A stretch of DNA of 64,000 bases from Corbicula japonica (taxonomy: Eukaryota > Mollusca > Bivalvia > Venerida > Cyrenidae): the NCBI GenBank assembly GCA_038501625.1, contig JAZAYU010000003.1, positions 3,413,001 to 3,477,000 on the forward strand. The letters are read 5' to 3'. The notes beneath the pieces are model-generated. The model searched no databases and was not told the origin of the DNA. It saw only the letters and a list, made by a program, of their open reading frames with translations. Shown one piece after another: positions 45,901 through 54,595 of the stretch; within the stretch, counting starts at the first letter, position 1; the number at the start of each line of letters is the position of its first letter. A program made the position numbers and the translations under genes.

Positions 45901-48900
45901 TATTGTAGTTGTTGATGTTACAGGGATGGTGATATGTATGCTGCTTTGAGAGACTGCCATAATGCACTACGATTAGATCTCAACCACCTAAAGGCTCATT
46001 TCCGGCTCGCTAAGTGTCTTAATGAGCTGTGCTGGTCTAAGGAGGCCTTCGAGTGTCTCACCCATTTCAAGACAAAGTTTCCTGATTACGCAACCTCTCG
46101 TGCCTGTGAACAACTAGATAAAGACATCAGGGCAGCTATATTTGCCAGGACAGAAAGTGGTATGGTGCTCTTCTGTTATTATTATTGTTATGCTAATATC
46201 CATTGGCAAACAGTGTAGATCCAGATCAGCCATGCCATCTGATTAGGATCTGCACCGTTTTTTTTATTAGGTAATTTCTGACCAAGAAGCGAACAGTGCA
46301 TATCCTGATAAGATGGCATAGAAGTGCCTGCTGATCTGGATCTACATGTAATGTGATAAAACACATATATGTGGTGTAAAGGGTTACAAAAATATTGGAG
46401 CCCTCGATCGGAAAAATTTGCCAATGTTTTACTCCCTCTTTCTTAAAGAATTATAAGTATTGTATGGTTTTTTTATTTATTCAATTATTTTTTCTGCATT
46501 GTTTTTTTAGGCAAGTTTATGCATTACAAACGTGAAGATGGTATTTATGTGCCTTCTGATCAGGATCAGTACTGGGTGACCCATGTGATAAAACATGTAC
46601 ATATATCAATTGGGAGAAGGATTAATAAGACATTTAACAATTCTAAAATTATCAGTTTTCAATTATTACAAATTACTTCTGTATAATATTAGTTTAAATT
46701 TTTATAGGACTGAAAGCTAGACTCTTCACGAAGCAGTGGGCTGATATAAACAGGCTCCGAAAGTCAGATTTACTTGAAAAATCTTGTTTCATAAGAATGG
46801 TCAGTTATAGTTTCAACCTTAAAAGAACAGAATTCTCAATAAAAGAAAAGGAGTGCAGTTGCAATGAAATTTGTTTCATTTTGCCAGATGAGAAATCAAG
46901 GAAGTCTCCAGTGGCAGACTTGTTTCCTGTGAGAAGTCAGCCGTCAGAGCTGGAGCAGATCTGGAGAGCCGAGGCAAATGACTATGAGTCAAGGTTCTGT
47001 GGCCACTGCAATACTACCACTGATATCAAAGAGGCCAACTTCTTTGGCAGGTGAGAGTAATTTATCATTAAAGTATATCAGCTATAAAATGTTAACCCTT
47101 TACTCTATAGATAAGACTGTTATAGCATGGGCGAACAGTTTAGATCCAGATCTGGTACATCCATGCCATCTGATTAGGATCTAAATTGTTCACTTTTAGA
47201 TTCATTATTTTATTTCTGACCAGGTGAAGAAAATTGTAGACCCAGATCAGATGGCACAGATGTACTTGCTGATCTAGATCTAAACTGGTCACCCATGTAT
47301 TAACCCTTTCCTGGATGTATACGCATTTTTACGCATGTGCGACCAGTGTATATCCAGATCAGCCGGCACATCCGTGCCGTCTGATCCGGATCTGCACTGG
47401 TCGCATTTTGGTCAGAAATAACCTAATGAATCAAAAAGCGAACAGTTTAGATCCTGATCAGACGGCACGGATGTGCCAGCTGATCTGGATCTAAACTGTT
47501 TGCCCTAGCAATAAAGGTGTATCTGTACAGGAAAGGGTTAAAAGGTGTTTATATGGACTAAGGGGTTAATGTGACAAATGTTTCTCTGAATCCTTGTCAC
47601 GGCACTAAATGTATGGATTATAACTCTAATGATTTAAGAACTTGTTCACAATTTGTGCCCTTGATCCTCAGTAGCATACAAATAGATTATAAGGAAATGA
47701 CAGAGTCCTGCTTATTGTTGTGTTAGTTGTTACTTTGTGGCTCTTTGTGAGAACAAGTGTTTCTACAAGTCACACCGAGACATTCAAAGCGATGTGACAG
47801 AGTTTTTAAATTTTCCATTTATAAGGGATTTGACAGAGACGAGTTCTTTAAGCCAAATGTTGATACTTAAACACACATTTTTAGATGATTTCACAACTTA
47901 AAAAAAAATCTCTTCTTGTGTAATATCAAATGTCTTAGTGCATGCGCTGCATCTTTTTTGAAAGAAAATAAAAGATTTTATTCCCCCTATCCCTTTACTT
48001 CATATATATGCATTTTATTGCATATGCAACCAGTGTAGATCCAGAGCAACAGGCACAACCATGTCATCAGATCAGGATCAGGCTGATCTAGATCAGCCAT
48101 CACATCTGATTGTTTGCAAAAAAAAGCTAATAAATCAAAAAAGCAAACAGCAGAGATCCTGATGAGACAGCAGGGATGTGCCAGCTGATCATGATCTACA
48201 CTGTTTGCCGATGTCATAAAGGCTTATATATGGAGAAAAAGTCAGTTTGGAAAAAAATATCTTTTCATCTTTTGTCACCAACTTGACAGTTCCATTAGTG
48301 AGCCGCAACATGGTCATGGTTAACTAGTTTTATCTCGTAAAGAATACCACAGTAGAGATAAATTGACCTTGATTTGTTTCAGTAACGGTCAGTATATTGT
48401 TGCTGGATCAGATGATGGTTCTTTTTTTATCTGGGAAAAAAGTACTACCAACATAGTACGTGTGCTGCGAGGGGATGAATCTATCGTTAACTGTCTGCAG
48501 CCACATCCCTCTTGCTGTCTCCTAGCAACCAGTGGTATAGATCCTGTTGTCAGGCTGTGGAGTCCTCAGCCAGAAGTAAGATGATTTTCTGTATTATTCA
48601 TTTAACCAATGTTGGTATATAGTTATTCTAACCTTTGTCTAAAAAGATGTTAGTTATTTTAAACTTACATAGATTTTGATTTTCATCCTTAATTAACAGT
48701 GATGATATATCTTGCTTATAATTATGCCCCCTTCGAAGAAGCAGCTGTGTAATGCTTTGCACATGTCTCTCTGTCTGGTGGTCTGCCTGTAACCAACCTT
48801 GTCCGATCAATAACTACACAACCATTTGGCATACAGTCCTCAGATTTGGAAGGGAAATTTGTCATCACAGGTAGATGACCCCTATTGATTTTGATGTCAG

Positions 48901-49692
48901 TAGGTCAAAGGTCAAGGTCACAGTGACCTTTAATAAAAACAGAAGATAACTATGCTACTGGCATTTAGGGGAGGGGGCAAACATGTTTAACAAATATATG
49001 TATTTCCTGTTGACAGAGGGGGTCAAAGATTTGCCATGTCAGCCTGTTAGCCTTTAAAACTTTAAGTGCTTAACGGTGCCGAGGTCACATTTCTGACTAG
49101 TTTAGACCCAGATCAGCTTGTGCATTCTGATCAAATCTATACTGTTAATGATTCAGTCAATGAAGATCTGCAAAACATCCCTAGAACAATTAACATGCTG
49201 GAGTGACACAAACTCAAAGGGTTAATGGTTTCTTACTGATGTTATGGAATTAAAGTTTGAAATACATTAGGAATTCTGCTTCAAATGTGATACTTTAACC
49301 ATTCTTATATTATAAAAATACAGTAAAATAGATAATCTTTCATTAATAAAAAATTTCCACCACCATTTAGATTGTTTAATGTTTACTTTGAACATTTTAC
49401 AAACCATTGTTTACTAACTGGTTGTGCTTATTTTGGAAAATAATGTTAAAATTTTAACTAAGTCAGGCACAAGGTTGAAAACTTTTGATAAATATTTCAG
49501 GATGGTAAAAAGAATGAGAGAGAAGTTGATAATTCTGATGATGCAGCATTGGCTAATCAGAAAAGAATGAACGCAGACCCCCTTGAGGTGATGTTGATGA
49601 ACATGGGGTACCGACTGAGCAGTGTTGACGATGGGGATCGGGAAGGAGATAGGCGTGGTAGTGAAGCTCAGGTTGCATGCCCAACAAGCTGA
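33979..49692 (+). CDS. WDTC1: WDTC1, WD40 and TPR protein, thirteen exons
   Basis: CDS exons: 33979-34029, 35405-35535, 38939-39050, 39433-39620, 40915-41139, 41720-41778, 42210-42410, 43306-43456, 44068-44250, 45924-46159, 46708-47050, 48383-48575, 49501-49692. They total 2265 nt, 754 residues (human WDTC1 about 677), with GT-AG sites and frame kept throughout. N-terminal WD40 repeats cover about residues 45-325 (GHVGCVNCLEWN, LLASGSDDVQILIWDPF, RVKRIATAP, AATYVTFSPDGSELLVNLGG). A Ser/Asn-rich linker follows, then TPRs at about 385-500 (ANAYFEKEQYTKAIILYNQA, YGNRAAAFMKRKWDGD). CGHCNTTTDIKEANFFG at about 609-625 leads into the C-terminal WD40 (YIVAGSDDGSFFIWEK, TSGIDPVVRLW) and a conserved tail NADPLEVMLMNMGYR. 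By family it is a DDB1-CUL4 substrate adaptor, the adipose homologue in fat metabolism. Exon 1 is the least certain: its ATG gives a short lead-in (17 codons) joined in frame to FERDQQVTRP. Exon 11 holds a lineage-specific insert of about 70 residues. Confidence 0.95.
34940..35020. repeat. Fragment of a family B MITE
   Basis: gtgccatcctatcaggatttacactg then a ttaggttatt spacer and a short reverse piece. Only the middle is left. In WDTC1 intron 1. Confidence 0.45.
35552..36698. mobile_element. 1.15 kb foldback element 16 bp past a WDTC1 donor site
   Basis: CATACCTGCCATATC at the left end matches atatggcaggtatg at the right end. TAAACT is duplicated on both sides (35546-35551 and 36699-36704). 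Both subterminal regions are crowded with direct copies of atccccCggaatt or atcccctggaatt. No transposase frame. The element starts 16 bp after the last base of WDTC1 exon 2. Confidence 0.8.
36860..38660. repeat. 145 bp tandem repeat, at least nine copies, WDTC1 intron 2
   Basis: gtttatctcaatgatatct-type text recurs at 37107, 37251, 37397, 37542, 37688, 37833, 37974, 38119 and 38259: spacing 140-146 bp. Units carry gatcttcttcaaacttggtc, tcatgtgaccttgaaaacta and agaaaaagcttgtc. Worn flanking copies extend the block on both sides. Confidence 0.93.
39097..39250. repeat. Distant relative of family A hairpin
   Basis: ctaagaccagtcaccgaaat...gctgattggttgaag is mirrored by aaccaatcagaagctagatc...gactggtctt. 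The attggttga core is shared with family A but the outer arms differ. Between WDTC1 exons 3 and 4. Confidence 0.5.
39660..39980. repeat. Family B MITE, worn, split by a family A copy
   Basis: A left piece (catgggcaactagtgtagatcac) lies before the family A element and a right piece (ctgatctggatctactctg...tccatggtgtaaagagttaa) lies after it. Confidence 0.55.
39757..39898. repeat. Family A hairpin MITE, diverged
   Basis: agtataaaattgagaacggaga...ctgattgg on the left; gatctgagtctcatt...agatttataaccttagg on the right. The centre is altered. Between WDTC1 exons 4 and 5. Confidence 0.75.
40349..40590. repeat. Family B MITE, best-preserved copy
   Basis: 242 bp with TTAA at both ends (40349-40352, 40587-40590). 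TIR CCCTTTCCTCCATA. The arms are tgtagatcaagatcagccgg and its reverse, separated by a gatttgttatgttatttcttacc spacer. Between WDTC1 exons 4 and 5. Confidence 0.93.
41572..41708. repeat. Family A hairpin MITE
   Basis: Almost perfect palindrome; ends 11 bp before the WDTC1 exon 6 acceptor AG, so the hairpin covers the likely branch-point and polypyrimidine region. Confidence 0.9.
42466..42577. repeat. Right half of a family B MITE
   Basis: gtgaagatcctgatcagatgg through ctgatctggacatata to atgaagtaaagggtg. Starts 56 bp after WDTC1 exon 7. Confidence 0.75.
42816..43058. repeat. Family B MITE
   Basis: aaaccctttacaccatat to tatatggaggaaatggtaaa; both arms present. Between WDTC1 exons 7 and 8. Confidence 0.88.
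43457..44067. other. WDTC1 intron 8, no element seen
   Basis: The open frame runs on past the exon 8 donor, but the TPR frame requires splicing at 43456 (AA joined to T of exon 9). No repeat recognised. Confidence 0.5.
44298..44842. mobile_element. Family C element with terminal hairpin, copy 2
   Basis: Opposite orientation to the copy at 19828-20764. Begins tttttattatatacctatg; its hairpin (44690-44833) has arms ctgtaggttcgtatta and taCgaacctacag around ctcgaccttcggtctcgcgc. Contains gtgacgtcatatgctacgtcac at 44441-44462, a pair of CRE-like sites. Between WDTC1 exons 9 and 10. Confidence 0.7.
44941..45155. repeat. Family B MITE
   Basis: tagatatgacttttattgcatggg to aaaagtaaagggTTAA at 45152-45155. 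The first few bases of the left end are lost. Confidence 0.85.
45202..45813. repeat. Family B MITE split by a Tc1/mariner-type MITE
   Basis: TTAACCCTTCACTCCATAT at 45202, both arms, then a right tail that breaks at ggcatatttatata and resumes tagtaaaaggttaa to 45813. The 411 bp element at 45387-45797 accounts for the gap. Confidence 0.82.
45387..45797. mobile_element. Tc1/mariner-type MITE with TA duplication
   Basis: Ends are CTCAACAAAAAATGTTTTGC and, inverted, CTGAACAAAAAATGTTTTGC (about 26 bp with one mismatch). TA lies on each side (45385-45386, 45798-45799). No transposase frame in 411 bp. Nested in the right tail of a family B MITE, in WDTC1 intron 9. Confidence 0.85.
46190..46386. repeat. 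Family B MITE
   Basis: cattggcaaacagtgtagatcc to tgtggtgtaaagggtta; left end missing. Begins 31 bp after WDTC1 exon 10. Confidence 0.82.
46530..46624. repeat. Family B MITE fragment
   Basis: gtgccttctgatcaggatcag...gataaaacatgtacatatatc and TTAA at 46621-46624. Confidence 0.6.
47092..47569. repeat. Family B MITE with a second family B MITE inside
   Basis: The outer copy begins TTAACCCTTTACTCTATAG at 47092, breaks after cacccatgtaTTAA, and resumes aaggtgtttatatggac to TTAA at 47566-47569. The inner copy occupies 47300-47541 including its TTAA pair. Confidence 0.9.
47300..47541. repeat. Inner family B MITE, cctggatgtatacgc subtype
   Basis: 242 bp including the duplicated TTAA. TTAACCCTTTCCTGGATG to tacaggaaagggTTAA. 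Arms match over tgccgtctgatccggatctg and its reverse. The duplicated TTAA in a known host sequence shows the target choice directly. Confidence 0.93.
47988..48243. repeat. Family B MITE
   Basis: ccctttacttcatatatatgc to ggcttatatatggagaaaaag. Ends about 140 bp before WDTC1 exon 12. Confidence 0.8.
48850..48965. repeat. Dispersed repeat with caaggtcacagtgacctt
   Basis: Carries gtcaaaggtcaaggtcacag and gtgaccttt, similar to 17870-18100. The aaggtcacagtgacctt core is itself palindromic. WDTC1 intron 12. Confidence 0.5.
49080..49225. repeat. Family B MITE remnant
   Basis: gactagtttagacccagatcagc then a short reverse arm and aaagggTTAA at 49222-49225. Inner parts lost. Confidence 0.6.
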
Positions 49693-50052
49693 GAGCTACT
49701 CAAGCTAGGCATTTTAAAATTGCCAGCTTGAGTAAGGCACTTAGGCATTCAACAGTGCCAGCTTGAGTTAGGGACTAAGTAATGTTCCTAAACATTTCTG
49801 TAACGCTGTTTGCCTTTATCATCATGTGATGTGTGATTTACGATTTACAGAAATGAAGGGCACCACTGATTCAGGCCCAAGCTCCGTCAGTTTACTGACT
49901 GCATTGATTTCATTCCCCATTCAGCGAGCTTGTTTGAAATTAAAGCCTTCTACAATGTGTCATGTTTCCATAATCAGGATTGTGATTAGTAGATTATTAG
50001 TTATCTTCATTGTATGCATGGAATTTTTATATAAAATTGCTTAATGCTCATT
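49693..50052 (+). other. Proximal 3' UTR of WDTC1
   Basis: Follows the stop codon. Holds a short direct repeat (ttgccagcttgagtaaggcac / gtgccagcttgagttagg, 49715-49765). The poly(A) site was not located; AATAAA words downstream fall within MITEs or at 52815. Confidence 0.4.
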
Positions 50053-50294
50053 TTAACCCTTTCCTGGATATATACGCATTTTTACGCATGTGCGACCAGT
50101 GTAGATCCAGATCAGCCGGCACAACCATGCTGTCTGATCAGGATCTGCATTGGTTGCATTTTCATTAGAAATAACCAAATGAATCAAAAAGCGAACAGTT
50201 TAGATCCTGATCAGATGGCAAGGATGTGCCAGCTAATCTGGATCTAAACTGTTCACCCTGGCAATAAAGGTGTATGTATACAAGAAAGGGTTAA
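50053..50294. repeat. Family B MITE, cctggatatatacgc subtype
   Basis: 242 bp with TTAA at both ends, same subtype as the inner copy at 47300 and the copy at 55227. About 360 bp past the WDTC1 stop codon. Confidence 0.93.
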
Positions 50295-50309
50295 CACAAA
50301 GTCATCTAA

Positions 50310-50585
50310 CAAAATTGTTCTGTAATAATGACTGTCATCCAACAAGAAAGCCCTTTAAAAAAATATTCATCTGACAAGATACTCCTTTTTGACAACAGTT
50401 GTCAATCAACATGCCCCTTTAACACAACAGTTATCCAACAAGATAGTCCTTAAATACAAGTCATCCATTCAGTTATACCTCTAATAAACATTCATCCAAC
50501 AAAATATCCTGTTAAAACCACATTCATCGGACAAGATGCCTCATTAACACAACAGTCATCCAACAAGATACCCTATTAACTTATC
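50310..50585. repeat. Irregular tandem repeat with catccaacaagata
   Basis: About seven units of acaacagtcatccaacaaga plus taccctattaac-like text, 35-45 bp apart, poorly conserved. Confidence 0.6.
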
Positions 50586-50589
50586 AGTT

Positions 50590-51380
50590 AGAAACTTGCC
50601 GGAAAACGCTAACGATAATTCATTAAACCCTACTTTCTATGTACAGCTTTGCATATTAGCTTTTAAGTTGCATTTCTTTAATCATCTTCCTGTGGTTAGG
50701 GGAAAAGTTATTTAAGTAACAAAAACACATTCAAGTTGATAGATTTTTGTTGACATAGAGCATCATTCCGAGGATATTCTTTCGATATTCTTTCGGATTT
50801 TAATTTTTAAAGGATTTGTTTAGTGTTAAATGTAGGTCTAAGTGGATATATAACAAGATTCCTTGAAACCAGATAGCATTCCATAATGTGTGAAATAGTA
50901 TTACACAATAATTACCATTTCTGTCAAAATATCAAGGAAGACATTTTCGCATGGTATGGCACAGATATATGGGTGGTCTCTTCATTGTAAAGTCCAAGAG
51001 AGGCTAAACATAATAGACAGTGTCACCAAATGTATCTGTGCATTACACAGTATTTGAATTTACTATTAATATAAAATTCTACTACATTTGTGAGGAGGAG
51101 TTAAGAATTGATGCATAATGTTCAAGGTCTAAGTTAACTACATTTGACTAGTGATTCTAGAAAAGTTGATTATATGTGCCAAATATTTGGATATTGTTAA
51201 TAGTTATCTAGATTGAAAGTAAATGGCAATTTCTTTTTTGTTGAATATATGTTATCATTTTTTGCACTATTGGGTCAAAATCTTTCAGCAGCATAAGCGT
51301 TATTTTTTCAAAGCTTAATGTACAATTTCTACAAAAACAGACAAATGATATCTACTGAGGGTTCTTAGATGGTTGATTTC
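50590..51380. other. Downstream of WDTC1, nothing recognised
   Basis: AT-rich, no exon or repeat identified. Confidence 0.35.
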
Positions 51381-51384
51381 TTTT

Positions 51385-51435
51385 CCAATCAATTTCCTGT
51401 TCAGTGGCTTTCAAAATTGCCTTTTTCATGTATTT
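51385..51435 (-). other. Weaker relative of the KGTLKATEHDK fragment
   Basis: The minus strand reads MKKAILKATEQEIDW and stays open to a stop (QPSKNPQ, then TAG). Shares LKATE and flanking bases with the copies at 51636 and 30086 but has nonsynonymous changes. About 200 bp downstream, in the same orientation, of the 51636-51707 copy. Confidence 0.3.
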
Positions 51436-51635
51436 AAATTTTACAGTAGTGTTTTTTTGTGCTGTGTGGCAGCTGTAAAAAGTCTCCCGGTACATGCAAT
51501 CGGTGCTGTTACCATCTTTGAAGGCTGTTGAGCATGATAGCTATATTTGTGTAAATATTAAGTAGCCCTTCAACCCAGGGCTAGGTGGCGTGGACAGTAA
51601 TATGCATTTCCATAACTGCCCATGAAAAGACCCAA

Positions 51636-51707
51636 TCAGACCGAGTCTGCAATACATTGTACTTTGTCATGTTCTGTGGCTTTCAGTGTTCCTTTTTCAT
51701 TTGCGAA
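51636..51707 (-). other. Exon-like fragment, KGTLKATEHDK peptide, copy 2
   Basis: Minus strand: an acceptor-like ttatttcaactaag precedes a frame reading FANEKGTLKATEHDKVQC, then IADSV and a stop at 51638-51636. It matches the plus-strand copy at 30086-30150 in peptide and stop position. The sequence upstream of the proposed acceptors does not match between copies. Product unknown. Confidence 0.4.
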
Positions 51708-52059
51708 CTTAGTTGAAATAATTGTTACACCAAAATCCCTAATTATTGAACAATTTGTTGCCTTGTTGATGAAGTGAAAATAAGATAAAAGGTTTAAAGT
51801 TGCATTGAAATCTGTTAATATAACTTTTCGAACTTTATGATAACCAAATGTGAATGTTTGTGTTTTTCTCAAGTCATACAAGTCAGAAACAGTGTTATCA
51901 TTTAAATGGCTTGTCTTCAGTGATTATTCTTTGCTTTTTACGCTGCATTGTTTTCTTTAAAGTTGACATATCTTCCTATTGTTGTTTTTTTTCATGCAGT
52001 TGCTATTAATTTTAAGCCAGAATATTGTTATAATTCACGATTTCTGTAAAATGTCTTGA

Positions 52060-52528
52060 CTTTACTCCATGTATACATGTTTTATTGCATGTGCGACCAG
52101 TGTTGACCCAGATCAGCCAGCATATCTGTGCCGTCTGATCAGAATCCTCACTGTTCACGTTTAACCCAGATCAGCCAGCATATCTGTGCCGTCTGATCAG
52201 AATCCTCACTGTTCACGTTTAACCCAGATCAGCCAGCATATCTGTGCCTTGTGATCAGAATCCTCACTGTTCACGTTTAACCCAGATCAGCCAGCATATC
52301 TGTGCCGTCCGATCAGAATCCTCACTGTTCACGTTTAACCCAGATCAGCCAGCATATCTGTGCCGTCTGATCAGAATCCTCACTGTTCATGTTTAAATTC
52401 GTTACGTTATATCTGACTAAGATGCAGCCAGTGCAGATCCTGATCAGATGGCATGGATGTGTTAGCTGATCTGGATCTACATTGTTTGCATATGCATCAA
52501 GATATGTATATATGGAGTAAAGAGTTAA
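52060..52528. repeat. Family B MITE with one arm amplified five times
   Basis: A family B element whose left arm is repeated in tandem (see 52106-52395). The right part is normal and ends tatggagtaaagagTTAA. Confidence 0.9.
52106..52395. repeat. 58 bp tandem array, five copies, inside a family B MITE
   Basis: acccagatcagccagcatat recurs at 52106, 52164, 52222, 52280 and 52338, exactly 58 bp apart, with almost no differences. Confidence 0.95.
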
Positions 52529-52566
52529 ATATCTTGACTCTAATTATTTTGTCAGCGAGATATGTT

Positions 52567-52708
52567 CCCAAGGTTATAAAACTGAGCATGGAAACCAGTC
52601 TCAAATCTCAAGCATCTGATTGGCTGAAATGGTGACCAGTCGCCATTTCACCCAATAAGATGCTTGAGATTTGAGACTGGTTTCCAATCTCAGCTTTATA
52701 ACCTTCAG
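52567..52708. repeat. Family A hairpin MITE
   Basis: cccaaggttataaaactgagc to cagctttataaccttcag, centre ggtgaccagtcgcc. Confidence 0.92.
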
Positions 52709-52856
52709 CCATGATTTTTGTTTGAATCAGTATAATTATTGTGGTGCTTGTATGATTTCATTGGTTAGTGTAGTATAGCCATCTGTGATATTTTTGTTCA
52801 AGTTTGATATGAAAAATAAAGTTCAAGAATACAAGGGTAAATTGGAATGACATATT

Positions 52857-53242
52857 TTAACCATTTACTCCAAAGATACAGCTTTCATCCCGTCTGACAC
52901 CAGTGTAGATTTTGATCATCTGCATGTCCATGCAGACAAATCAGGATCTGTGCTGTTTGCTTTTTTGTCAGAAATAACCAGTGAATCTGTGTGACTAGTG
53001 TAGATCCAGATCAGTCTGCATGGAAAAACAGGCTGATCTGGAACTGTTCCCAAGATCATAAAACTAAATCTTGAGATCAGTCTCAAATCTCAAGCATCTG
53101 ATTGGCTGAAATGGCGACCAGTCGCCATTTCAGCCAATCAGATCCTTGAGATTTGAGACTGATCTCAAATCTTAGTTTTATGATCTTGGGCCCTGCACTG
53201 GTTGCCCATATGATATGTCATATTCATGGAGTAAAGGGTTAT
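52857..53242. repeat. Family B MITE split by a family A copy
   Basis: TTAACCATTTACTCCAAAG at 52857, breaks after gctgatctggaactg, resumes cactggttgcccatatg, ends ggagtaaagggttat. Confidence 0.85.
53046..53196. repeat. Family A hairpin MITE, ATCATAAAACTAA subtype, nested
   Basis: cccaagatcataaaactaaa with its exact mirror tagttttatgatcttgggc; gagatcagtctc replaces ggaaaccagtctc on both arms. Nested in family B. Confidence 0.93.
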
Positions 53243-53632
53243 CAACATCTCAATGGTCAAAGGTTAGGGTCTTACACTGTCAGATTAAAATTAAATTTAA
53301 ATTGGATATTGCTGCAGATGTAAACTTTTAATATTTGTTTTCTAATATGACTTCTACCATTTTAGTGACCAGTTACCTTACCTGCCTAAATATTTGCCTT
53401 GATTAGCTGGTGAAGGTTTTGTTTTCTTATTTTTGTGCTCTAACTGCATTTAATATAGATATTGTTCTTCACCATCAGAAGGTGTTAATAACCAGTTCTT
53501 GCTGTATGTATGTTTAAAACTTGCATAATTAAGAATTTAACAAGAGATTCTTGAGCCTAAGACTTGAGTTGACAAGTATGTTTGATATGAGTTGAGATTT
53601 TATGTTTAAGTTAAGAGTATGAGCTGACCTGT
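53243..53632. other. Intergenic, nothing recognised
   Basis: No gene or repeat seen between the two hairpins. Confidence 0.35.
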
Positions 53633-53778
53633 GCCCAAGATCATAAAACTAAGTTTTGAGATCAGTCTCAAATCTCAAGGATCTGATTGGCTGAAATGGC
53701 GACTGGTCGCCATTTCAGCCAATCAGATGCTTGAGATTTGAGACTGATCTCCTGATTTAGTTTTATGATCTTGGGCCC
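53633..53778. repeat. Family A hairpin MITE, ATCATAAAACTAA subtype
   Basis: cccaagatcataaaactaag with mirror tagttttatgatcttgggc. GAGCTG occurs on both sides (53619-53630 area and 53778-53784), a possible target duplication. Confidence 0.92.
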
Positions 53779-54355
53779 TGAGCTGCAAGTGCAATGTCCA
53801 GTATGATCAAGATCATACATCCTTATGCCTTTCATCCTTGATGTGTTTGAGGCAAAATTTTCATCAGTTTTTACTGTATCCCTCAACTGGCAAATAATTA
53901 TGTATAACAATATCTCAAACAAGTTTGAAACTTAAAAAAGTAGGTTTCTGGATCAAATCCCAGAAAACCCTTACAAATGCAGTATTGACCTTGTTATTGT
54001 ACCAAGAAGATTTTGTGTTGAATATTTGTCTGGATGGTTCATCAAACAAGTTTAAATATGGCTCATTTAAGTAAAACAATTGGGTCTAAAGGTCAAGTTA
54101 AAAATCACAATGAAGGCCACATTTATCATCATTCTTACTATCCATTCTCAATATCCCTAACTTAATCGGAATGTTTCTGCTTGTGATATCTCCAACAGAT
54201 TCAAAATAAGATAAACAGGTAGATAGGTAAAATTAATGGTCATGTTTTTTAATTGGTGAATAACTCACTAGCTAAAAAAAGGGAAATCTTTTTTCAATAA
54301 AAAAATGGAGAATTAGGATAATGGTATACAGTTTGATAACTTTTTTTTTCAGTGC
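53779..54355. other. Intergenic, nothing recognised
   Basis: No gene or repeat seen. Confidence 0.35.
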
Positions 54356-54595
54356 AGTTTATCCCTTATCTCCATATATACCGGTTTTTTCACATACGCA
54401 ACCAGTGTAGATCCAGATAAGCTAGCACATCCATGCCGTCTGATCTAGATCTACTCTCAGTCTGGTCAGAAATAAACTAGGGCAACTAGTATAGATCCAG
54501 ATCAGCCAGCATTTCTACACTGTTTCTTCTTGGTCAAAAATAACCTAATTAATTGAAAAGCAGACAGTGTAGATTCTGATCAGAGGGTACTGAGA
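54356..54595. repeat. Family B MITE, right end missing
   Basis: tttatcccttatctccatat on the left; arms repeated in part (gatccagataagctagcac, gatccagatcagccagc); breaks after gattctgatcagaggg. Confidence 0.75.

Larger units (their letters stand above)
51860..53010. repeat. Block paralogous to 62340-62980
   Basis: Shared text includes tttctcaagtc (51868 / 62451), tataattattgtggtgcttgt (52731 / 62666), ccatctgtgatatttttgttca (52780 / 62713), aaataaagttcaagaatac (52813 / 62747) and cccgtctgacaccagtgtag (52889 / 62830). MITEs sit at different places in the two copies. Confidence 0.65.

Noticed and set aside
46800..46887. Small intron inside WDTC1 exon 11
   Set aside because: 88 bp is not a multiple of three and removing it breaks the frame before the conserved CGHCNTTTDIK block.
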